Assembly: GCA_905221605.1 (NCBI GenBank)
Contig: CAJNDS010002092.1
Coordinates: 138,428 to 202,427 of the forward strand
Length of the DNA stretch: 64,000 nt
Reading direction: 5' to 3'
DNA from: Symbiodinium natans
Lineage: Eukaryota > Sar > Dinophyceae > Suessiales > Symbiodiniaceae
Both the position numbers and the translations under genes were made by a program. The notes under the pieces were generated by a model. That model made no database searches. It saw nothing but the letters and a program-made list of their open reading frames with translations, and was not told the origin of the DNA. Position 1 is the stretch's first letter; each line of letters begins with the position of its first letter. Below are positions 41,576-51,500 of this stretch, piece by piece.

Positions 41576-41722
41576 AGGGTAGTTCCACAGTCCCTTAGTG
41601 TGGGCCCTTAAAAGGGGACCGCTTATATACCCCCCATATGCCCTATACAACCCAAGAGCCTGTACTTCAGAACCCCTTCAGGGAGGTCAGGGGGCCATAT
41701 GAAGGGCCCATGAAACGATCCT
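41576..41722. mobile_element. Element family C, long copy
   Basis: CAGTCCCTTAGTGTGGGCCC ... ACCGCTTATATACCCCCC ... GGGGGCCATATGAAGGGCCC. Parallel to 24,301-24,440. It begins right beside a possible exon. Confidence 0.7.
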
Positions 41723-41751
41723 TAGAAAAGCCTGCGGACTCGAATCGTACG

Positions 41752-41813
41752 AAACCCTCCCTGCCTCGAACCATAGCGCCCAAAGTTAGGCCACACAGTG
41801 ACCCATGAAGCGC
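41752..41813 (-). CDS. Predicted exon, frame uncertain
   Basis: GCTGCAG acceptor. Two frames are open: ASWVTVWPNFGRYGSRQ or HGSLCGLTLGAMVRGREGF. Unrecognised. Confidence 0.4.
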
Positions 41814-41896
41814 CTGCAGCTGCTTTGGGGTTCAAGGGTTAAGGGTTTAAGGGTTTAAGGTTAAGGGTTAAGGGTTTTGGGTTTAGGGTTTTAGGG

Positions 41897-41950
41897 CTCG
41901 GAGTGCAGGATCCAGGTGCTTTCTGGGATCGGGCCAGATGCAGCTTAGGT
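41897..41950 (-). CDS. Predicted exon, unknown gene
   Basis: CCTTCAG acceptor; LSCIWPDPRKHLDPALRA. A G left by the preceding exon completes an Asp codon, so the two join in phase. Confidence 0.55.
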
Positions 41951-41965
41951 CTGAAGGGGCCCTAC

Positions 41966-42032
41966 CAGAGTTCGCATCCAGTTCGATGAAGATGGGTCGA
42001 TCTCGTTCCGAAATTCTGATGCCGTTTGAAGC
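41966..42032 (-). CDS. Predicted exon, unknown gene
   Basis: AAGGCAG acceptor; NGIRISERDRPIFIELDANS; donor CTG/GTAGGG. Phase 0 to 1. Confidence 0.6.
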
Positions 42033-42218
42033 CTGCCTTAGCAATAGAGGGCAGTAGAGGTTTTTTCTTATCCTGAAGCACTCGTGCAGAGCTAAAGCAT
42101 GCACTGATGAAGGACCCTCCGGTGATGAAATTCCTTGACCCCAGTTGCGGAAAGGATATTGAAATTCGGTATGGCCCATCTTAATTGCCCACTGATCAGG
42201 CTGCACAGCCAGCTGCAC

Positions 42219-42264
42219 GCCGGGCCTCCACAACGTAGGCTGGCCGGTTGTTCTCCTCATCTGC
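42219..42264 (-). CDS. Predicted exon, unknown gene
   Basis: GGGAAG acceptor; ADEENNRPAYVVEAR; donor CGGC/GTGCAG. Confidence 0.55.
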
Positions 42265-42420
42265 CTTCCCAGTCACCCTAAACCCTAAAGCCTAAACCCT
42301 AGACCCTAAACCCTAAACCCTAGACCCTGGACCCTAGCCCTTACACCCGAAAGCCCCAGTGGGTTCGGCCCTCAGGGCCCACACCACCAGCACGCGTTTA
42401 GGCCTAAACCTTAAACCTAC

Positions 42421-42452
42421 TGGGTCTTGTAGGGAATGCAGGAATGAAGGAA
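42421..42452 (-). CDS. Predicted short exon
   Basis: CTGAAG acceptor; FLHSCIPYKT; strong donor CCCA/GTAGGT. Confidence 0.4.
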
Positions 42453-42599
42453 CTTCAGCTTCCGTTGAGATATCAACCCTCACACCCCGAAAGCTTTAAG
42501 ACTGAAAACCTCGGATCAACCCCTGCGAACCTATTTTCAACAGGGTCTGGGGTTTATTCCCCTCCTGCACACAGTTTAGGCTTGAGGGTTTAGGAGCTC

Positions 42600-43290
42600 A
42601 AGGTCCTGAATCCCAAAATGTCCCAAACCCAGGCCGCCCTACAAAACCCGGAGCCCTCCACCTCGAACCCAAACCCAACCTCGTGGGCACCTCATACCCT
42701 AAACCCCACAAGTGGCAGGCTTATCTCACATCAGGCCGCAAGAATACACAGCACCCCATTGTGGACGCTACATAGCAGGAAGACACATCAGCGGAGGAAT
42801 TACACATCAGGTCAAAGCAATCCCCAAGCAGACGCTGAAATTTAGGCAAACAGCCCACATGGGTCAAGCTGCCGGATTTGCCGCGGACGCCAGCGCTTTA
42901 GCACATTTTTACCGTATATAGACCATGTTTCAAAAGCTAATCACCATGTAGACGCTCGACAAATATGTAGCTCAGGGAGCTCTAATTCGGTTCAAACTGC
43001 CGGGGGTTGGTCGAGTTGTCCCGGCGACGATCAGGGTGACCGAAACCACCCCCAGCTACCTCCGTTACTTAAGTTCAACTCCCGAAGACATGTAGAAGCC
43101 TGCACGAGGCCGACTCCGACACAGCAAGAGATACACTTTGGGCAACGCAGTTCCCAACGTAGACGCCGATCGATGACAACGAGGCCGACTTCGACAGATA
43201 TACTCTGGGAAAGGCAGTTCCCCAATGTGGACGCCGATCGATGCGTGAGAAAACCGAGCGACGCGAGATAAAGCGAGTACGTGTAAATAG
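42600..43290. other. Non-telomeric block with a short tandem duplication
   Basis: 43,106-43,175 and 43,179-43,247 are diverged tandem copies (CGAGGCCGACT(C/T)CGACA ... GACGCCGATCGATG). GTAGACGC/GTGGACGC motifs recur from 42,760. No exon supported. Confidence 0.55.
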
Positions 43291-43549
43291 CCTTTTGCGG
43301 TTTAGGTTTAGGGTTCAGGGTTTAGGCCACAAACCTTGATTGATGGAGCCCAGACTCTCCACCCCCTCCTAAAACCCCTCAAAACCCCCTACACCCCGAA
43401 CCCCAAACCCTAAAATCTATGGAGACGTAAACCTGAAACCCAGACCCTAAACCCTGACCCCTCTAAACGCTGAACCCAAAACCCTAAACCCAAAACCCTA
43501 AACCCTAAACCCTAAACCCCAAACCCTAAACCCTAAACCCTACACCCAC

Positions 43550-43618
43550 CTCGTGCACTGGGAAGCAGTTCGAGTCCCAGAGCGGCTCCCAATCTTTCGG
43601 ATACATGAGCAGGTGGGC
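43550..43618 (-). CDS. Exon with upstream acceptor copies, unknown gene
   Basis: CTCGAGAG acceptor; AHLLMYPKDWEPLWDSNCFP then VHE; strong donor GAG/GTGGGTG. 23 codons, phase 0 to 0. Its acceptor region is present twice more upstream. Confidence 0.65.
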
Positions 43619-44001
43619 CTCTCGAGCTCTGCTTGGGCTCAGGGTTCAAGGGTTCAGGGTTTAGGGGTTTCGGGTTTAGGGTTTAGGGTTTAGGGGTTGA
43701 GGAGTTCAGGGGTTCAAGGGTTCACGGGTTCAAGGGTTCAAGGGTTTAGGGTTATTTTTGGCATGAGCAGGTGGGCATGGCGAGCTCTGCTTGGGCCCAG
43801 GGCTCCTACTTGAAGGTTCATGGGCAGCTATGAGTAGGGTTACAATTATGGCAACTATGCTTATAGCCTTTTTGAGGCTACTTCGAACCTTACTCACAAC
43901 TACCCATGAACCTTCAAGTAGGGAGTTTCAAGGGTTGTGTTCGGGTTTTTTAATTTCTTTTAGGCATGAGTAGATGGGCCTGTTGAGCTCTGCTTGGGCT
44001 C
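43602..44001. repeat. Reiterated acceptor plus exon start
   Basis: CATGAGCAGGTGGGC ... GAGCTCTGCTTGGGC occurs at 43,602-43,637, 43,763-43,800 and 43,966-44,002. The outer copies lie upstream (minus sense) of the exon at 43,550-43,618, separated by telomere-like repeats and a family A element. Confidence 0.85.
43809..43918. mobile_element. Family A element, full copy
   Basis: CTTGAAGGTTCATGGGCAG and CTACCCATGAACCTTCAAG with TA on both sides (807-808, 919-920). It sits just after the second acceptor copy, in the intron. Confidence 0.85.
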
Positions 44002-44284
44002 AGCGTTTCAAAGGGGTTTCAAGGTTTTGGTTTCCGGCGTCGGGTTGAGAACTTAGGGTTAAATGATGTGTTGCCACAACCTCATGTGCCCCCTTCTCCG
44101 GACATCCAAACCCTAAACCCTAAACCCTAAACCAAAACCCAAAACCCAAAACCCAAAACTCTAAACTCTAAACCCTAAACCCTAAACCCTAAACCCTAAA
44201 CCCTAAACCCTAAACCCTAAACCCAAAACCCAACACCACCCCCCCCCCAAGAACCCCAGAACCCTATAGGCCCTCGACCCCAGC

Positions 44285-44350
44285 CTGTGTCTCAGTCCAA
44301 GATATGGCGCCGGGGGAGAAGCTCGTGGAGCCGAAGTTGCCAGCATCCAC
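44285..44350 (-). CDS. Predicted exon, unknown gene
   Basis: ACCCAAG acceptor; VDAGNFGSTSFSPGAISWTE then TQ; GC donor (CAG/GCTGGG). 66 nt, phase 0 to 0. Confidence 0.6.
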
Positions 44351-44354
44351 CTTG

Positions 44355-45195
44355 GGTGGAAGCGAGGGTTTAGGGTTTAGGGTTTAGGGTTTAGGGTTTA
44401 GGGTTTAGGGTTTAGGGTTTAGGGTTTTGGGGTTTAGGGTTTAGGGTTTAGGGTTTAGGGTAGTTGAGGGACTAGCTAAAGTTTGGGGTTCAGGGCTGTT
44501 TCGACTCTCACGCTAGCGGCAGAAGGCAAGGCTCCAGCAGGTTGTTTAGGGCATAGGGTGGTTAGGGTGGTTAGGGTTTAAGGTTTAAGGTTAGGGTTTA
44601 GGGTTTAGGGTTTAGGGTTTAGGGTTTAGGGTTTAGGGTTTAGGGTTTAGGGTTTAGGGTTTAGGGTTTACGGTTTAGGGTTTACGGTTAAGGTCTAGGG
44701 TAGTTTCAAGTGGGAAGTTTGGGCGCGTTGGATCTGGGAGTCTAGGATTCAAGATAGTTGGGTCTTGGACTTGGGGCTGGGGAGTCATGTAGGGTTTAGG
44801 GTTTAGGGTTTAGGGTTTAGGGTTCAGGGTTTAGGGTTTAGGGTTTAGGGTTTAGGGTTCAGGGTTTAGGGTTTAGGGTTTAGGGTCTAGGGTTTAGGGT
44901 TTCGGGTTTAGGGTGTAGGGTTTAGGGTTAGGGTTTAGGGTTTAGGGGCGAACAGCCGGCTACATTCTTGGCAGGAGGGGCAGCCGTGTCTGTTTGATCT
45001 GGAGCCTTCCTCAGCAGCAACAGCCACGAACCCCTGCCCAACACCGACAGCATTTACACAAGCTGCAATGCGAGACTTGGGAAAATATCTTTCGAGATCA
45101 AGGGTACGACAAGTTCTTGGACGCCCCGAAACCCCACATCTGTCAGGAAACTCTAAATGCTTTTGTTGCTCCAGGCTACCTTAAGGTTTCTCAAC
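44355..45195. other. Telomeric blocks and an unresolved coding patch
   Basis: TTTAGGG arrays at 44,368-44,460, 44,580-44,690 and 44,790-44,945. 44,994-45,180 is open on plus (ETWENIFRDQGYDKFLDAPK) and has a short minus alternative (MWGFGASKNLSYP after CTGACAG). Strand unresolved. Confidence 0.4.
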
Positions 45196-45198
45196 CCG

Positions 45199-45296
45199 AA
45201 ATGGGGATTTACGATATTCGGTGTACTTTCTCGGGGTCCTTCTTAGCAGGGGAGCCTACTATTGGTGGGTCAATATTGTTTTCGTAAACTCCCATA
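45199..45296. mobile_element. TIR element family D
   Basis: GGGGATTTACGATATTCGG and AATATTGTTTTCGTAAACTC are inverted ends; same family as 22,908-23,005. Confidence 0.65.
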
Positions 45297-45486
45297 TAGA
45301 GACCCTACAACCTCGTCCCTAAACCCTAAAACTGAAGGGCAATCCAGCACAAGCTTCATATTTTCATGAGGTAGTCTTTCTGGGGTGGCTCGTACAATGT
45401 GGACTTTCGTAGCCCTAAACCCTAAACCCGAAACCCTAAACCTGAGGTACATGAAGAGTAAGCAAAATGCCCAGATGAGTTTAGAC

Positions 45487-45530
45487 CCAAGCACAAAGAT
45501 CGGCTCCGCAACAATGTATCGACGGTAGTC
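45487..45530 (-). CDS. FMO-like exon 11: DYRRYIVAEP segment
   Basis: CCTGAG acceptor; DYRRYIVAEPIFVL; donor CTTGG/GTCTAA. Conserved near the end of the C-terminal domain. Confidence 0.75.
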
Positions 45531-48500
45531 CTCAGGAATAAGACAAGGGTTTAGGGTTTAGGGTTTAGGGTTTAGGGTTTAGGGTTTAGGGTTGAGGGGC
45601 GTTCTGTGACTGCGTTGCAGGCCACCGGCAGGTTCTCTTTTCAGAAGAGTCTCGGATTAAACGATTCAGGGTGCACGTTGCTTTTTGTAGGTCATGGTGC
45701 CCTAAGCCCTACCACCAATATCTCCACTCCACCACAAGAAACGATATGAAGGCCATTCCCCCCTCCCCATTCCCCCCTCCCCCATTCCCCCTCCTCCTCC
45801 CCCCCCTCCTCCTCCCCTCCCCGTGTAGCGTTCAAATCTGGGCCTTAGGGGGATCATGAGCCTCTGGGATCTAGGGTCTACAGAATTTCAGGTTTATGGT
45901 CTACTTGAAGGTTCATGGCTTGCTTTTCAGTAGGGTCATCAAGTACCTCTAAGCATAGCAAGTGACAGCAAGCGCCTAACCAGATATCACTTTGGCTTTA
46001 GGGTAATAGCTACCCTTCCTAGAACCGGAGTGATCACTACCAGTGAACAGGTTTTTGACCCCATGGCTGTTGGACTCCCCAGTCGCGACGCCCTACTTGC
46101 GCTTCTTTTAAAGGGTTCTGAAGCATGGAGCCCTGGGTGTTTATAGGGTACATGAGGGGCACGCCCACATTGAGGGGCCATGCAACTACCCTTAGCGGTT
46201 TAGGGTTTAGGGTTTAGGGTTTAGGGTTCAGGGTAAAATCTCGGCCAAGGCTCCCTATTCACCCACCAGCCATAGAGCTCTTTGATCTTGAGGAGCCGGT
46301 CGTTCGCGAATCTCGGCTGCATGTGGCATGTGGCAAAACACCGCGAAACCCACGAAATCCTAAACCCGGAAACGCAACCAGAAGGCCCAAACTAGGGGGG
46401 GGGGGGTTCCGATTTTGGGGGTACCCTTGTAAGGGGATTCTATTCTACTTGGGGTATAAAAGGGGGTAGCCCCCTATTTTGGGTAAGACTCATCTTGTTA
46501 AAAAATCTGCCCGAAACCCTAAACCCTAAACCCTAAACCCTAAACCCTAAACCCTAAACCCTAAACCCTAAACCCTAAACCCTACACCCTAAACCCTGAA
46601 CCCTCGCTTCGAGGTGCTCGCCATTGAAGCCGCACAGCTTCAGGATGGATCCTACTTCCTCGAGCTTCCGGCCGCTGACGAGATGAACCGTGCTGCCGCT
46701 AACCTTACTTCTCCAATAGCAAAGGGAAGTGGTTAAACTTTATGTTCCTGCAACCAAGGGGACAAATGTTTAAATCTTACTTTCCTTATGAGTAAGGAAG
46801 CCCAAAAAAGATTGAAGTTCAAGTGTTGGCGAAGTAAGTGACCCTCTTGGTGTCGTCGACGATGTGCTCGCAGTACCCGCACGCCATGGCCAGGAAATAG
46901 ACGTCTCCGATGCCGAACCGGGCCTTCTGCTTGATGGTGACGTTGGTCCTTGCCTCGTTGGTGATGACACTGTAGTAGGACCACTGATCCACGCCAATGA
47001 GGTCCTGCGCAACCCTAAACCCTAAACCCTAAACCCTAAACCCTAAACCCTAAACCCTAAACCCTAAACCCTAAACCCTAAACCCTAAACCCTAAACCCT
47101 AAACCCTAAACCCTAAACCCTAAACCCTAAACCCTAAACCCTAAACCCTAAACCGCAACACAGAGTAGATCTCGATGTCTTGACAGGCCCTTATCGGCTC
47201 GTGCAGCGCAGATGTGGCATGAAATGTGACTCTCGCCTCTCAAGTGGCACTAAGGGCTCTGGACCACTAGTCACTAGCACCTAATGTCCCCCGCAGCTCG
47301 GTCATACATCGGCGTCATCGACTCCAGGGTGAGTCTGGCGGAGATGGCTTCGAGGGACTGGCCGGGAAGACACGCAGGTGGCTCACTCATGCACCCTGAT
47401 GCCTAGGGTTTAGGGTTTAGGGTTTGGGGTTTGGGGTTTGGGGTTTGGGGTTTGGGGTTTGGGGTTTGGGGTTTGGGGTTTAGGGTTTTGAAATTAGGGT
47501 GCTTATTCTGCGGGACCCGGGACCCTAAACCCAGAACCCCCCTTCAACTCTCTCTATATCCCGCTCCAAGGGAACATGGACCCCTTACAACTGCCCGCAC
47601 CAAAGCAAGTTCTCCCGTGATGCTGCATCCCACCTGATTGATGAACCAGGAGGTCAATCGTGGCATGGAGATTGTCTTCCGGCGGCACACCATGTACCTT
47701 TCCATATGTCTGACCCCCTATCTACAGAATATGCACCCGCCACTTGTGCACCAACATCAAGTGACAGTCACATCAGGAACCTTCCCCCTCAGGCCCGGGT
47801 ACACCTTCTTTGCGCGGAACTCCACGCAAGTTCGTACGTTCTCAACAGCGAAGGCGCCGCTGCCGACGATCATGACATTGTTGTCACATACCTTCGCGTA
47901 GTCGAAATTGTTGCTGATGCCATACACCTGACAAGACAGCCAAGCCGATGCAGCGGGTTTACGGTTTAGGGTTTAGGGTTGAGGGTTTAGGGAAAGTACG
48001 CCCCCTTGATTCCCCCTAATATCCAAAAAGGGACCCCAAAATTTCCGGAACCCCCCTCTAAGAACGACTCTTCTGTAGGCAAGGAACGATATCTCCAAGG
48101 AAGGTGTCCTCCCCCGGATAGGTGACGCGCTTGGGGTTCGTGAGGTTGCCAGGGAAGAGGCTCACCGAAGCGGCCTTGAAGACTTCCTCCTCCTTTCCTT
48201 TCGTCTTCAACGTGACCTCGTAGCTCTGCGACCAATACTCCTTTCCTTAGGTACCACTGACACGGAGAGCTTCAGGGGCCTGAAACCCAGCCTTTTCAGG
48301 CCGAGCCACCCACGACGTTCAGTGTGTTGGCGGAGGTGTTCAGGCGCACGTAGGGCAGAATCCCGTAGCGCTCAGAAACGTCCTGGAAGTGCTCCATCAA
48401 CTTGTCCTTACGTCTGAGAAGTGGTCACCTGACCCTACAACTCCCCCTGAGTAAGAACCTTGGGTCGGTACACATAAGAATAAAAAAACACTTCCTAAGG

Positions 48501-51500
48501 GGGCAAAAGGACCTGGTGCACAAGCCTATCCCTGCAGCGCAGGATTCGCAACTGCTAAGAGCTGGTAGAACTGCCATGATGTCCCAACTATAAGGTCCAC
48601 TACGAATTGCTTAAGAACCTCCCCCCCCCAAAAAAAAAACTATTCTTCCTTATAAGGGAAATCTAGGGATTATTACTTTTTTTTTTGGGGGGGGTTCTTA
48701 ACCAAAATAATGGTTCATGGAGGTAGTTAAAAGTAGGATGAGGTGTGAATGAGTCGCATAGCCTGTCGCAGACATGGTCAACACTTCTAGGCCCTTTTTC
48801 TAACTACCCTCTGATTACGACCTACCCTCCAAGGGTAGTTACATGGTCCCTTCTATATCCCTTGCATGCCCTAAGGCATTATATATATATATATATATCT
48901 ACCCTAAAGACGAAACCCTTAAGCCTAAACCCTACCCAGGTGCCTCCATGCAAGTCCTACCCTAGCTGGCCGGACCTTCCCAGATCACCTTGGGAGACCT
49001 AGGCGCTGCCATATACCCTGTAGGGTCCAGGGTTTATTGTTTAGGGTTAAGGGTTTAGGGTTTAGAGTTTAGGGCAGGGCAACCCTAAACCCCAAACCCC
49101 TAGCCCTAGAAAGGGGCTGCCAACGAGCCACGCGCGAGGGCCACGGATTGTCGTAGGCCCAGGCCGGCCAGCCGTGGGTTTCGTGGTACTCCAAGTGGTA
49201 CACGCCCATCTTCCGGGCGGTTCAGAGTTTAGGGTTTAGGGTTTAGGGTTTAGGGTTTAGGGTTTAGGGTTTAGGGTTTAGGGTTTAGGGTTTAGGGTTT
49301 GGATTTTTAGGAGTCATTTCCACCAGGGTTCAGGGCTTAGGGTTTAGGATTTCTACCCAGGGTTTAGGGTTTAGGGTTAGGAACACATGAAGCACCAAAC
49401 TCATGCGGACAGAGCTGTTGAAGTCTACTCACGGCAGAGGGGGTGGCCTATGAAACAGCGGAATAACACACCTTACGAAAAAAGGGGGCCTTGCCTTAGC
49501 TACTTATAGTCGCCCCTGGTTCAAGGCAACGTGGTTGTAAACCCTAAACCCTTAACCCTGAACCCTAAACCTAAACCCTAAACCCTAAAATCTAAACCCT
49601 AAACCCGAACGCTAAACCCTAAACCCTAAACCCTAAACCCCTGGTTCAGGGCCTCTCTGGGGAAAATGGGGCTCGTGACAGATGAGGGGCCCTGTTTTCA
49701 GGCAACCTTAACATCATGGTCTGTCAAAGTTCGATCCTACACCCCAAACCCTGAACCCTTAGCGCCTAAATCCTGTAAACCCCAAACCCTTCAACCCTTC
49801 AACCCCAAACCCTAAAAAAACCAAACACTATAGACCCTACAAACCTTATAAAACTCTATACACACTATAAGACTCTATAACCCCTAAACCCTATGAACCC
49901 TGCAAACCCAAACCCTATACTAAACACCCTACGAACCCTATACACCCCATAAACCCCATAAACCCCATAAACCCCATAAACTCCATAAACGCTATAAACC
50001 CTATAAACCCTATAAACCCTATAAACCCTACAAACCCTATATATGCCTATAAATCCTCTAAAACCCCATATACCCTAGATACCCTATATAGCCCGACAAA
50101 GCCATATGAAACCCTAAACACCCTATCTACCCTATAGGACCCTCTCAACCCTATAAACCCCCAAAACCCCGAAGCCGGACACCTCAGTCTGTAGCCGGGA
50201 TGTGGAGTTCGCTTGGTCGATCCAGGAAGTGCCTCAGATTCTTTAGGGTTTAGGGTTTAGGGTTTAGGGCTTCAAGGTTTCAAGGTTTCATGGGCAGGTC
50301 TGAGTGAGGTTGGAAGTAGCCCAAGCAAGGTCCCACGCAATGCTCACTGCAAAAGAAGTCCAAGAAGAAAATATGCTAGGATGGTTGTCACCACCAAAGT
50401 CACCCTGCCTGCTTAAAACCCAGCCTAAACCCTAAACCCTAAACCCTAAACCCTAAACCCCAAACTACCCTAAACCAGCAGGCTTGAGCATGGACCTCAG
50501 GTGAACCACAGTGAGGAGCAGTCGCACAACCAAAACACACTGCACGGCGCACGAAAGTCTCCTTCTAGGTAGCTTCGTAGAACGGAGTCCCCTCGAATTT
50601 GTAAACCCTAAACCGTGAACCCCTTTTACATCCAGGCCTCTGAAGTCTGCCGGGTAAGTATGCCGTGAACCCCTAAACCCCCAAACCCTAAACCCTGAAC
50701 CCTAAACCCAAAGCCTGCAGAAACAAAAAAAGTGTTTCCACACACCCGAGGTGCCCCCCACCTGCCAGGGCCAGAGATTCAGCCCCAAAGCCTAAACCCT
50801 AAGCCCTAAGCCCTAAACCCTAATCCTAAACCCCAATCCTAAACCCTAAACCCAGAATTCAACACAGGGGCAGGTGGGTGGACTTGGAGGTTCATGGGTA
50901 GCTAGATGCAGGGATATAAGTATGGCAACTGCAGATGGAACCTTACTTGGAGGATCGTGAGCCTTAGTACGTAGGGTTATAAGTACCCTAATTGGGAGGG
51001 GTTATAAGTAGTTGCAACTCTAGTTGCCCTATAGTTATAACCCTATTTACGAAGTCTCCTGATCCTTTAAGTGTTTAAGGTACTTCTCAAACTACTTATA
51101 CCTACTCGTGAACCTCCAACAAGTAGGGCTTTGCGGCATGGGGTCCTTCGTGCTTAGGATTTCTACCACAGGCCCAGCTAAACTGACCGCCACATTGCAG
51201 CTTTCGGGGTTCAGGGGCTCAAGGGTTTAGGGTTTAGGGTTTAGGGTTTAGGGTTTAGGTACAAGGTTCTGGTGCTGAAAGTTTGCGAGGCACGGTGGTT
51301 GCTAACAGCAGGGCGGGGAATTAGGCTTCGCCTCCCGGAAAAGTTCCATGCGTTGGGAGTTGCACCCTAAACCCCAATAAATCCTAAACCCAAGACCCCA
51401 AATCCTAAACCCGAAACTCGGACTTGTAGGTCTCACTTCGTCTCTATCGGGGTTTAAGGGTTTCGGGGTTCAAGGTTCCGGACGGCATACGACTTTAAGA

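Noticed and set aside
41883-42260. 125-codon minus frame as one exon
   Set aside because: Three shorter splice-bounded exons in different frames (42,219-42,264, 41,966-42,032, 41,897-41,950) explain it better, two of which join in phase.
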